From contig OX442316.1 of the NCBI GenBank assembly GCA_949358305.1, positions 14,818,001 through 14,882,000 of the forward strand: 64,000 nt of DNA. Reading direction: 5' to 3'. Below the pieces are notes generated by a model. It ran no database searches. It saw only the letters and a list, made by a program, of their open reading frames with translations, and had not been told where the DNA came from. The position numbers were made by a program, and so were the translations under genes. This document shows, one piece after another, positions 1 through 11,269 of this stretch; positions within the stretch are counted from its first letter, which is position 1, and each line of letters begins with the position of its first letter. This DNA comes from Strigamia acuminata (taxonomy: Eukaryota > Arthropoda > Chilopoda > Geophilomorpha > Linotaeniidae).

Positions 1-331
1 TCTTCTCGCATACATATGCACACACATAGTGACTTTCGAACGAATGCACCCAGGGATTAATTTCTTTGCCGATAATGGAACATACGAAGTGACTAAAGAA
101 GATCGAGGAACAATCCAGTTTATGGGCCACCTCTCAGAACATCTCCAAAATTTGGATTTAGGGGTCGTCAAGGGTGGGGAATCGAATGGTTTTGACGGTT
201 TTGGGAACAAACGAAAACGGAAGTGGAAATCAGAAGATTAACGACCAGTTATACTACTTTCAATTGCCCTCACACAACCCGTTACTTAAATTTTGTGCGT
301 TTACAGGTTTATTGAATATAAAGAGATGATA
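1..331. other. Non-coding or unassigned stretch
   Basis: An open frame of 70 codons lies at 29-241 on the plus strand but its translation is not recognised, and no convincing splice sites or start context single it out. I see no RNA gene or repeat here. It may be an edge exon of something outside the window, but nothing shows this. Confidence 0.3.
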
Positions 332-797
332 AGGGGTTTCATTAAATGAGCGATTAGTCGATTACTTGATGTGTCATGTGACTGGATTCAACCAATCCCG
401 AGAATAATCATTTCATCAAATAAGCAACTAAGCAACTAATCAAGTAATCACCCCGAACCAAGATTTTCTGCTGACTTGGGCCGATTATAAGTGCTCTCTC
501 ATCTGAAACCAACATGGCGGCGCCAGAACCGCTTCAACTACACAAGGTCATAATATAACAAAGTCTGCTCAGTTTAGGTTAAACTGAACACATGAAACGA
601 GTTAGGTAGTTGCAATTATTATTTGTAAAAACTTTTTTTTAAACATTTGCAATGTATTTAAGTTACAATTTAAACAATTCCGCCCATCGGAGCAATAATC
701 ACATAATCAGATTTTTGTTGGGCCCTCAATAATTGAGTGATTACGATTATTGCAATAATCAACTAATCACAATAATCGCTCATTTAATGAAACCCCT
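332..797. mobile_element. TA-flanked miniature inverted-repeat transposon (466 bp)
   Basis: The left end AGGGGTTTCATTAAATGAGC is repeated in inverted orientation at the right end (about 773-797), giving terminal inverted repeats of about 25 bp. A TA dinucleotide flanks each side (330-331 and 798-799), the target duplication expected of Tc1/mariner-superfamily elements. The interior has no transposase frame, so this is a non-autonomous MITE. Further inside, the motifs around cgattacttgatg and aactaatcaagtaatc suggest sub-terminal inverted repeats. Confidence 0.85.
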
Positions 798-799
798 TA

Positions 800-3703
800 A
801 TAATAAGTGTATTTTTGAGATTTTTAAAAACTAAACTTTTTTTTGCTTTGGGGTCCCCCGTTTCCAAAGCCGACTTTCTTTAATTATGACGTAAAAAGCG
901 ACACTTCCGCCTTCTAAAAGTCAGGAAAGTGAATTTCCTTCAAGGATTGAACGCACTTAATCACAGTTTCCCGTTACCGATAGACAAACTTACCACGCTA
1001 AAAGATCAATTCTCAGCTGGTTTCGAACCTTCTCCCAACGCCACTCAAGAGCCACAAAGTCAACAAAGCATCCACCTAGTTACCAACTCGCGAGTTTCTT
1101 GTGTGATCCTCCGCATCCCGATGGACGTGGCAGTAACCCATGCAAAAAGAAACAAATAAAACCAGGATTGATGGAAACACGCTTTTCTCGACCGACATAG
1201 CGAAAGAGTGCTATCAAAAGGAAAGGAAGTACCCACATGACTGTTTCTCTTGAAATATTGACTATGTCTAACAATCCATGCATATTTTATTGAAGCATCC
1301 AAACCAATGTTTAGTTGTGGCAAAGGTAGAAAGGAGCGTGGCCTCTTCGCTTTGATTTGTGCCGGCTGTGCCGCGACACCTTTCTTCCTTTGTCGCTGTA
1401 GGATGATTGTGCAGGTTCGTTGACTCCGACTCCACATTTTAATGTTATCTCATCACTTTCTCCAATTGGTCCACTAACCCCTTCATATCTGTTTCATCAT
1501 CTCAACTGGTCTGCTTGGCGGAGTCAGAAGACGTACAAGGAAAAGCCATCTCAGTCTTCGGCAGCATCACAGCCAGCTCACTGAGCACTTTTTATTGGAA
1601 ATTTGAAATTTCTGCTCCCTTGGACTAATTGAGACAATTGAACCCGATTGTACCCCCCTCGCTAACAAGAGCCCCTTAATTGAAGTTCAACCAGAGGGTA
1701 CGACAATCAGAATCTGCCTGTAAGAGATTCAAATCTCTCATAGGATTCGGATAGATTTAGATGATTATTTTAATAAAAAAAGTCGAAAATATTTTAACTT
1801 TTGTCCAGTTTTCGACAAAAAATTCACAATTTCTATAAAATGTAAAGATTTCGGATTCGGGGATTCGGAACGGGATTCGAAAGCCCATGTCAGAGATTCG
1901 GTTGAATGTCGTACCCCCTTGGGCCCAACATTCAAACGACTTCTTAACCGGTGGTGCACGCACCCCTGGGGTGCGAGATAGGTTTTCTAAGGGTGCGACG
2001 CCCCTTCAGAAAAATGTTTAATATATAAGTGGTTAAGTGACACCAGTAAAAAATTAGTTCGTAAAAAATATCTTCCTTTGGTAAGGCGTGCAATGTGGTG
2101 CCGACTGCTTCAAAAGTTAAGAACCAGGGCGTTGCAGCATATCTGCGCAACACTTAAATTTAAATTAATCTTCAGGGGCCCCCACAAAAAATGTATGCTG
2201 TCTGCCTCTACTGGTGTGCTGCTTTCAAAAGGAAGGGTCGAACTCAGCATCTTGTTATGCAAATGTATACTATTCGCTCTTGAAAAGGTTAAGACAAACT
2301 CAGCACCTTGTCCTGTAGATACGTGGAAATCGAGAAATTTAGGAATACAAATCTGTGGTTAGAAAGAAAGCAGCCATTGAGACTTTCCTCGCAGGCTTAA
2401 CTTACTGATTGCAAGATAGTCGTGTCACAAGGTGCCGAGTTTCAAAGCCGGTAGCAGGAAAAAGCGGAAAAAGCGCAGAATATAAGTGTACCTCGAAGAA
2501 TGACACATCACAATTTGTCACTTTCAGGCACAGTTCAGTTGTCTTTGTCTCCAGTTTTCAAAACAATAAATCAGTGGTTAGAATGAGAGTAGTCGTACAG
2601 ACATTCTTCCACGTCCTACTTTGCCTCCTACTGTATTCTACCAAGCAATCTCTTCCTACAGTTTGTGCCCGATATCTTGGTGCAAAATTCAAACTGCGCA
2701 TTATCAGGCTTATTATTAGGCTTAACACCGCTAAATACCGGTAACGACTGGAATTAGAAAATCAACTGCACAGAATGGAATGTGTAGTACGAATTTGCTT
2801 CAAGATACCTGGTACAACCTGTAGTTTCATTTATCCCGAAGCAAAGAAAATGAAAAATGTGTTCAACTCATATTTCTGGAATGTAACTCTTATACCGTAA
2901 TAACTGCATTCAGATGTCCACAAGAGTCCAAATGGAATGTTAGGATTAAGGCCCAAGGAAATAAAATGACCACACAGAACTAGATTTGGGTGGCGACTAG
3001 TTTAATACTGAAGCCAAAAAGTGTTGCTAGGCAACTTACTGCCCAGCAACGTACAGTTGGTATTGTTACATCAAATAGAAAAATGGTGAGCATGATACAT
3101 AACATATACTAATGTCCTCGTGATGGTTTTAAAGCCATCGGCTTTCGTATATTCAAGTTACCAATCTCGATGAAGCTCTGGTGAACCACTAAAATATTTA
3201 TAAGTAGATACCAGGTTCGTATAGATAAATCTTCCTACATTAAATATTTAAAATATAAAAAGCTAATAACCAAAATACACAAACTTTTCTACACTTCCTT
3301 GTATAAGCATTACTGCTTACAAGCAAGTTTTCTCAAAAGTTCAATGCCACATTTAAGTTATAGGTTAGAATGAATGCCATGTTAATTTCACCTGGCAACA
3401 GTAGAAGTCAATTACAGCTTTAATAGTGTCAATAACAAATTTTTCTTTAGAACAAAACAAATTTATTCCGCATCTGTTTGTTTTGACTAAATCACGTGAA
3501 CCACTGGGTGATCCAGGGGGTGACCAAAAATTCAATTTTCAATCAAAAATTCAAATTTAGGCTTAAAAATTCATTTTGAGACCAAAATCAATCTACTTTT
3601 CGCCAGAATAATTATATTTTTGACCAATATTATTATACTTTTGGCCACAACAATTCATTTTTTACCCAAACCAGCTCATTTTTGGCCCAAAAACCAGCCA
3701 CAT
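800..3703. other. Gene-poor intergenic DNA
   Basis: Short open frames (for example 1060-1437 minus) are not recognised. At about 2295-2310 and 2427-2442 there is an imperfect 16-bp inverted pair (aaactcagcaccttgt against acaaggtgccgagttt), and a related motif occurs at about 2242. From about 3510 to 3700 a degenerate AT-rich tandem pattern based on ttcattttgrgaccaaaa is visible. No gene could be supported. Confidence 0.4.
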
Positions 3704-3705
3704 TA

Positions 3706-3894
3706 GTGATTCCGAATGAGATGTCACGCGAGATATCAAACGAGATGTGTCACAAAAAATACAGAAAATGTTGATGACACATACGAAAATAGCGTGTTGC
3801 AATGACGTGATCATTAGTTACAGTTCCCCATACGCAACAGATATTTTCGTGACACATCTCGTGAAATCTCGTACAACATCTCGTTCGAATCCAC
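3706..3894. mobile_element. Short MITE with ~50-bp inverted repeats (189 bp)
   Basis: The sequence from about 3706 to 3758 (containing gagatgtgtcaca) is matched in inverted orientation at about 3838-3894 (containing tgacacatctcgt), so nearly half of the element is terminal inverted repeat. TA dinucleotides flank both ends (3704-3705, 3895-3896). There is no coding capacity. The arms have several differences, so it is an older insertion. Confidence 0.7.
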
Positions 3895-4409
3895 TACCAT
3901 GCCTAAAGAAGTTTAACTTCAAAAATTATTAACTTTTCTTATTAAATCTCTTCATCTACCTTGAAAGCAGCTTCAATTACAGTCCATTTGCAAGATAAAC
4001 AACTCTCAAAGAGAAGATGATTGAGAAATTGTTCTATCTCCACTGAGTGCCTTTCAGAGCAGTAAACAGACGGTTAAAAAATGCTTCTCTGCAAACAAAC
4101 TAAAATCGATTGCCCGGACTGCAATTTCTTAAATAACTCAGAAAACTTTTCGTCACAAAAAGATATTTCACACACCTAATTACCTCGACCATGTCTCCTG
4201 CTCCAGGTCCCAACCCCTTTCAGCACACGAAAGCAAGTCTCCTTATCAATGTTATTAAACGTTTCTAAACTTTATGCTAAAAAAAGAGCATTAATAATGG
4301 AAGGATTAAAAGCCCACAAGTAAAGTTTGCAACAAACAACAAATTGACTCATACGTTATGCATAGCCCTGTGCAATATTGCAATATATTGCATTATTAAA
4401 ATTATAATG

Positions 4410-5060
4410 CAGTCGAAACTCTTTACAACGAATCGCAAGGGAACCGAAAAATCGATTCGTTTTAACAATAATTCGTTATATCCAAATTTTTTAACATGGT
4501 CAGCCAACCAAACCAGCCATTTTTAGGTATTTGTTATATCGATAACAGAGAGTTTGCGACAGGTACTTTTCCCTTATAAAAACTTCCGTTAAGCCTATAA
4601 CTATAGTGAAAAACTTATAACTCTACCGGAGCTTACACCATAACTGAAAATAGCGTAGCCAATCCGGTAGTTTTCCACTAGTTACGTCACTAACTAAAAA
4701 TCTGGATTAGCATTGACCTGTTTCGCCGCCATTTTGAATTCTCTGCTTCAACGGTTTATCTAATTGTTTGTGCTTTAAATTCTTGTAAATTCCCAATAAT
4801 AAAGTTGCAGCATTGTATTGCAACAGTTAAAAACAGGAATTCTCTCTTTTTATGCGAATGAGACATTACTAGTTTCAGTAATCACGTGACATGTATAAGG
4901 TTAACTCCAATTTTATGACCATAACTTAAAACTTCAACCGTAACCCACTTTTACCCTACACTAAATACACTTTTAAAAATGTCATAATTGTAACGGAAAA
5001 GTACCTGCCGCAAACTCTCTAATTTGTTATATCGCGATTCGTTATAAAGAGTTTCGACTG
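4410..5060. mobile_element. pogo/Tigger-like MITE, interrupted by a second MITE
   Basis: The left end cagtcgaaactctttacaac and the right end (5034-5060, reading gttataaagagtttcgactg) are inverted copies. The CAGT-GAAAC start is typical of pogo/Tigger-type ends. Without the nested insertion at 4548-5019 the element would be only about 180 bp and non-coding. A 17-bp direct repeat containing tattgcaatatattgca lies at 4376-4392 and at 5061-5077. The right copy abuts the element; the left copy is separated from it by 17 bp. Confidence 0.8.
4548..5019. mobile_element. TA-type MITE 'GAGAGTTTGCG' family, copy 1 (472 bp), nested
   Basis: The ends GAGAGTTTGCG and CGCAAACTCTC are inverted. Homology between the arms extends to about 28 bp (gacaggtacttttccc against ggaaaagtacctgccg). 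The right flank is TA and the left is CA, probably a decayed TA. It sits inside the pogo-like MITE 4410-5060. A second family member is at 63316-63752. There is no open frame for a transposase. Confidence 0.85.
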
Positions 5061-5403
5061 TATTGCAATATATTGCAAAGTGAATACGTTGGCCATTTCA
5101 AATTCTACATTCGTATTGAAAAATGATCACACAGGCCTAGTTGTGCATTGCCATGCTATTTTATTCAATGTTATTTCACCTGACAAATGCAGAGGTAAAT
5201 CAGTCGGCTCGCATTCAACTGTATACAATTGCCCCGGTATATAAATGTCACTTATCCTAGAAATGTTGATTCAGACTAACCTAATGTCTGCTATTTATTT
5301 ATGATGCTCCAGCAATGTCAACAAATATAAGTGGAACGTGAATATTTAGACGATAAAAAGCCTAAAAGAGCTTCGTCTACTTCTGTCCTCCTTCGTTCAG
5401 ACT

Positions 5404-5460
5404 TCGTTATATCGATAATTTGTTATATCGCGATTCGTTATAAAGAGTTTCGACTGTATA
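5404..5460. mobile_element. Detached right end of the pogo-like MITE
   Basis: The sequence ttatatcgataatttgttat, followed by the same 3' terminus ending gagtttcgactg, matches the right part of the element at 4410-5060 but without the nested insertion. It therefore shows what the uninterrupted sequence looks like. No matching left end is found within the preceding few hundred bases, so this is a truncated copy. Confidence 0.7.
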
Positions 5461-8400
5461 TAGCATTCCACAGAATTAAGTATATTATTAAACACAGTAG
5501 TGCATTAAAAAAGCACTAAATATTTGAAGAAAAATGACAAACTGCGTAAAAAGTGCCATATAGACCATCTCTACTTTACTTCCTCTCGTCGTTACTATTT
5601 CACTTTCCACTTTGCAACTCGGCAATGAATTTCAACAACAGCAGAGGTATTTCCTTGCTAAAAGCAGCCAGGCTCTACTAACCGAATACAAACAATCCAC
5701 AATTTCGCCACCAGACTCACAAACGGCGCTCCAAACACCCTCAACCACCAACCTACAAAATTAAAATTAAAATCCCAACAAAATTCCCTTATTTCCCACA
5801 TTATTCAATGCAAACAATGCAAAAATTCCTAATCACGCACCAGCTTCCTCTCGTCCTAGACGCTTCCATCACCAAACACACCCACGTGCTAATTGGGACG
5901 TGCTCGCTAAGTGGCTCCCGGCACAATCGACATCTCCAACAGCCCCCCCGCACCCCCGCACATCCTCTAAACAAGAGCACCATCGCCGCCAGCTCCAATT
6001 TTAGAACCAAACATAAAAAAAAAACACAATAATTTCACATTTTCGCATGCAAAAATATTCAAACCCAAAAACAACAGCGCGCGCGAACCAAAAACGTGTT
6101 TTTCCAGCGAATAACGAATTCAAGTTGACGTATATCGATTCGCCAAAACACGGCTCAGGTGTTGTATAGGTGTGCTGAACGCTCTCACTTGCAAATTGTC
6201 CATTTGTGCGACATTAAACTAAGCCTATATCCTTTCCATACACAACAAGTCCCGTTTGTTTGCGAGTGCGAGCGAATGCAGCCGCTAACAAGTAAGAGTG
6301 ATGATAAAAGATTTTCATATCCTTGCTTCAAACTAGCTTTTAACCAATAAGCGTCGCCCGATATGAGATGAGCTGTGATACCACGCTGCTCATAAAACTA
6401 TACGGAACAATTCATTTGCCAACACCTCTTTCTCTTCTCTCCTGCGTTTATGAACCGCTCGCGTTCTCTCTCGGCTTTAAAAATGCAAAATCCGATTTGC
6501 TTTTAACATAATGGCGCCACGCCGCCATCTTGGCGCTTTGCAAACGTTAAATAAGCTTTATGCTCACGACGTTAATCAAATAAAATGAAAAATGTCAAAC
6601 AAAAACAAAAAAATTCAAATTTTGTTTTCTACCTTCATATTTCCGAACAAAAGCCACGTAAATTGGCCATTTTGCCGTTAAGTTTACTTAATCCACATCT
6701 CCGATCTTAAATTTCTCTAATTAGTTAATTATTAAGGTCCACAAGCACCTTCCATTAGCAGTTAGCACGTGCGCTAACTCGTTTTCTAGCGGATAAAAGG
6801 GGCCAAAAGCGAAACCTCAACAGTGCGATGCAGGAAAGCGCATTTTCAGGGTGAGCTTTGTAAGAAAAATTTTCAAAATTCTAAAAAAAAAAAAAAAAAA
6901 TATTTTTTTAATTATGTAAATTTTTTTTTCTAGATATTTAGCGTTAAAAAATGGGAGAACAAGTGCAGAGATGACAAGTGTTGCACGAGGGATTAATTTT
7001 GTCACAGCTGATCCTCGTTAGATAGGTAAAATGGCTTTGGAAAATCCCTAAAAGACTTAGATAAGAGACAAGTAATTAGAATAATGAGACTGTCTACACT
7101 TTTTATGACATTGTATCATCTATAGATTAATCATTTAGAGTGAATCAATCTTGGGTTTCAACCCCAGACTCTTTCTCCAACCAAAACGCTTTTCCAGCCC
7201 CGTTTTAATTAAACCAAACCTTTTCGGCCGGTCAATTCTGCCCGAGGATGACCAGTCCGGTCCAAGAAATTACGAGTTTAATCAATTAAAATCCAATTAA
7301 CTAATTTAATCGCCAAAAAGTCGATTTTTGCATTTTAAAATGCATTTTTCCCACTTAAAATACACATTTTTGGACGCGAAAAATCCACTTTTGCACTTTC
7401 TACCGCGTTCAATCAGCATCCCGCGCTCAATTAGAGCATTTTACATTAATCGTGTTACCAATTAAAATTGAGAAGTAAAAAAGTGTTGTTTTTAACCAGA
7501 TAGCTCTCCACTGTTGTCGAGATTGAAAAATAGAAATGCGTCGAGTTTGCACACCTTCAATAGACTTCTCCCGACAGGCAAATTCCGCGCAAGGTGACAA
7601 AGGTCTTTCTTCCGCCGTTGCGTCGAGTCGCGCCACGGGAGTCTTCTGGGCATTAAACGAGAAACTATAACCCAAAATTATAACCCAAAATTCAATCACC
7701 TCGTTCAATGCTCACCAATCCGTATCATGATGAATTAAACTAGAAAATAGACGCAAATAAAAAAATAAAAAAAAATCCAAACCGAACCTGTTGTTGTTTT
7801 TTAACCCAAAAAATCGATACTTCCCGTGTTTTTTCTCTTAATTAAATAAAAGTAAATTAATTTACTTTAATGGCAGATCCAAATTAATCAAAAACACTTC
7901 ATTAATCAATTTCCCCCCCCCCCCCAAAAAAAATTAAATTTAAAATTAAAAAAAATCAAAATGTCCAAAAATGGTAAAAACAATGCGATAAATCAAACAA
8001 ACGCCACTCAAACAATTAAAACTAGCACTATTACATTAACCAGCCGTCGTAAATCACAGGTCGTAGTGTCATTCGCTTAACACGTCGTCGACTCGATTCA
8101 ATTTCAATTCAATGCGCAAACGATAATACCGTTAATAAGACCTTTAATGCTCGAAACAAATCCGCACTTTCAGCCCGACAATCTTCGCCAATCTTCGCCA
8201 ATCTTCGGCACTTGCTCGTTCGCTGCGCTTTAAGCTTAGGCGAATATGGCGCCAGATGAGAGAGTTGATGCAGCATAAGTGGGACTAACAACATTGGAGT
8301 AATCAATAATGGGCGCCAGGATGCTTGGCTCCCTGCATCTGTTTTTCCAGCGTTCTACCTGCACATTCTGTGAGTCATCCACAGCGAATTATCACCAAAT

Positions 8401-8739
8401 TATTTCCCCGCTAATGCGTCACCAGCATCACCCACGTCTGCCGCCATTTTATTCGTGCTCCTCACCTGTTTTGGGGCCTGGTCAAGCGTGGTCACTACCA
8501 CAGGGCCTGATTCATGGCACCGTTCCCGTGACAGGGACATCTGGCTTTGCTTTTCCGTACTATTGCGGGGGTCGAGGTGGGTTGGGGTCACTGTTGGATT
8601 TATGGTCTGTGGGGCCCCTTATGGGACTCTTAATTGATTTTTTTGGGTCCCGGTACACTCGAGAGGTACTTGAAGTTATAAAAAAAAATTTGCTGAAAAG
8701 ATATTTTGAAAAAAGATTTTTTTGGACATTTATTTTCAA
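5461..8739. other. Intergenic DNA, possible regulatory content
   Basis: No gene could be supported. Visible features are a C-rich patch near 5940-5965, a homopolymer C run followed by A near 7912-7931, and a YY1/Pleiohomeotic-like core (gccgccatcttggcg) near 6522-6536. A locally GC-richer block lies at about 8300-8640. Minus-strand open stretches at about 7515-7660 and 8155-8250 have weak exon-like borders, but their frames do not join convincingly to the signal-peptide exon at 11188-11266. Confidence 0.35.
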
Positions 8740-9345
8740 TTGGAGTCCCGAAAAAGGGCTACGAGAAGGGTTTCCCAGACGAGAATATTCGGAAATGAAA
8801 TTTTTACAACATTTTCGAGAAAAATAAATGCTTTTTTAAAAAGAAAAATTTCATTTTTATGAGAAATAAATTCGTTTTGAGCTGAAAAAGTGAATTTTAA
8901 CGCTAATTAATGCATTTTTCCGGTAAAGTAATGCATTTTCTGGGAAATAAATTCAATTTGAGCTAAAAAAATTGCATTTTTACGCAAATTAATGCATTTT
9001 TGTGAGAAATAAATTCAATTTGAGTTGAAACAATTACATTTTCATGCAAATTAACGCCTTTTTCCAGTGAAATTATGCATTCTTCCAGTAAAATAATGCA
9101 TTTTCATGTAAAATAATGCATTTTCATGTAAAATCATGCATTTTCATGTAAAATCATGCATTTTCGTGTAAAATAATGCATTTTCATGTTGAAGAAATGC
9201 ATTTTCGTGTTGAAGAAATGCATTTTCAGACAAAAAATAATGCATTTATGATCAAAACATGCATTTTTATCTTGAAAAATGCATTGTGTAAGTACCGTTA
9301 TACAAGAAGACCCTTTAGAATCGAAAAGCCCTTGGTCCCCCTTTA
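8740..9345. repeat. Dispersed element with central minisatellite, copy 1
   Basis: A tandem array of about 19-22 bp units built on atgcattttcatgtaaaata runs from about 8830 to 9290. The sequence left of the array (gagaatatt... acaacatttt... agaaaaataaatgc) and right of it (gtaagtacc... ccctttag... cccttggtccccc) is shared with the array at 37750-38360 in the nAChR intron. The shared borders show that the whole unit, not just the satellite, was dispersed. There is no coding capacity, and superfamily is uncertain. Confidence 0.75.
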
Positions 9346-10629
9346 ATTTCCCTTTTAATTTTTTTCCATTTTTGATTGCAGAATTTCTTTAATTTCGATT
9401 TGCTTGTTGGTGCGTTTCATTTCATCCACTGCTGGGATCGAGAATGTTCCCTCAGCGTCATAGGAGTCGTGAGGTGCGATCAAATTCCTCGGCTTTAGAA
9501 AAGTGGTTCCCGACACCACATTTACCAAAACACCAAAAAAAAAAGTGGAATCTACTGTCAAAACTAATCAAAACACCCCGTTAAAAATCCATTTAACAAC
9601 ACCCATCACAAAAATTATTCCCCCCAACAAAAAAAAAAAAAAAAAATTAAAAAAACAATTTTCCCGAGAAAATAACACGAGCGCGTTCCAGTTTACACAT
9701 TGGCGATTGATTGGGCGCCAAATGAAAGCCGGTGATGAATGCCGCGCAAACAGGTGCGCGAGACATTTGAAGAATACATTTCACCACTTTCTAAACAAAA
9801 TTAGCCGCATATTTTTTTCCCCTCAAATATGCATACAAATTCGTGAATAGTATTTCCCTTTTTAATGTATTTCGAAGCCATCCTTCATTCGAAAACGTTC
9901 CTTTACCTCATTCAAGCGGACAAACGTGTTGCAGCACATGTTGCGCAGAATGTTAAGCACCGGGCGCATTTGTGCGACGAATACAAATTCAACTCATTAG
10001 GTGTTCTCGAGATCAAAATAAAGTACGGGTGTTAAATCAGGCTCAACGTAGTGTAGATAGTCCTACATTTTGAGTGTGTGAATTACTCCTTTTTATTTTA
10101 TTCATCTTCAATTTTCAATTTTCAATAGTGGCCGACTGCGGCGCTAACAATTTACACGCTTGTATTTACGTGACAGGTGTTTATTAGCATCTTGTGGCTA
10201 TTTATTCAATGTTTTGCTCGCTTTTCTCGCCGGGGATCAATTAGCGTCGAGGAAAACACTGGAATCTTCAATTAGGAATTATTTTCTCGCTTTGCTTCGC
10301 TACACGAATTATTTTTTTGCATTCAAATTTCGTAAAATGAATTTAATTCAAAATGGCCGCGTGTGAATAAAATAAAAATGTGAAAATATCAAATTAAACA
10401 GTTGTTATTCGCAAAAATTTCAGAATTAGAGGACAATTTAGTGTTAAATTAAATTCACAACACAAATTCATTTTTTTGAAAGAAAAAAATTATTTTAAAT
10501 AAAATATAATTTTAAAAAAGAACTTTTCATTTTGAAAAAAAAAAAATTTGATTTAAAACAACCCCGAAAAGAAATTAAAATTGTTAATTAATTTCTCTAA
10601 TTGACCAAAAATTAAAAAATCCAAAAAAA

Positions 10630-10660
<31 letters not shown>

Positions 10661-11187
10661 TCCAAAAATCCAATCCAACCCATCGCACATTTCCGCCCCC
10701 ATCAGCCTCGATTTGAAAAGCAGAGGTCGAAAAATGCTCAAAATGCATCAAAACACGGGATTTGTTAGCGCCGGAGAATATATAATCACAATCTAACTGC
10801 CACCAACTTGAATGGGAGCTCAAGCCTCGAGTTGAAGCTGCTAAAGGAAAGATCCATTCCCTTTCCAAGTCTATCGATCTCTACCGTCTAACTGAGGTGG
10901 GTTCCTTGCTCTTTCTCTCTCATTCTCTCCCTCTCTCGCTCTCTCTCTCTTTTCCCAATCTGCCAGGCAGAGTCTTTGCAAAATCGCAACTCGGGTTTCG
11001 GCTTTCAATTCTATTCGCCATTGCTGCTACAAGAAAGAACCGTTACACGCATTTGCACGACACAAAACCGCTGAATCACAATCGCACAATTCGCCCACGT
11101 CCCTCTCGATTCATCTCCCACGAAATGAATGATTATTCCGGGCGAAATTTGCCGCTGGAAACAAACAAACAAACAAGTCGCACTCAC
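9346..11187. other. Intergenic DNA with simple repeats
   Basis: Homopurine and poly-A tracts (near 9627-9645 and 10623-10647) and a CT-rich microsatellite (about 10907-10955) stand out. No exon could be supported. A minus-strand open stretch at 9355-9500 ends in a stop and reads like a possible terminal exon, but nothing links it to another exon. Confidence 0.35.
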
Positions 11188-11266
11188 CTCGTTTGATTCG
11201 TTGAGCTCCGATGGTGCAAGCGGCTTCATTATAGATCAGCAATAATCCAAGGAAAATCCAGCGCAT
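11188..11266 (-). CDS. Possible first coding exon of a secreted protein
   Basis: Reading on the minus strand from an ATG at 11266, 26 codons give MRWIFLGLLLIYNEAACTIG followed by AQRIKR. The exon ends at a strong splice donor (GAG|GTGAGT) in phase 1. The first 16-18 residues look like a textbook signal peptide: charged Arg2, hydrophobic core, small residues before the presumed cleavage site. The KR at the end could be a prohormone dibasic site. I could not identify a continuing exon, so the product and gene extent are unknown. It could also be chance. Confidence 0.35.
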
Positions 11267-11269
11267 TTT

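Noticed and set aside
7515-8250. Possible exons 2 and 3 of the secreted protein starting at 11266
   Set aside because: Open stretches exist, but joining them to the phase-1 donor gives early stops or weak splice sites.
8309-8827. 172-codon plus-strand open frame
   Set aside because: No recognisable domain, low complexity toward the end, and its 3' part overlaps the dispersed minisatellite element.
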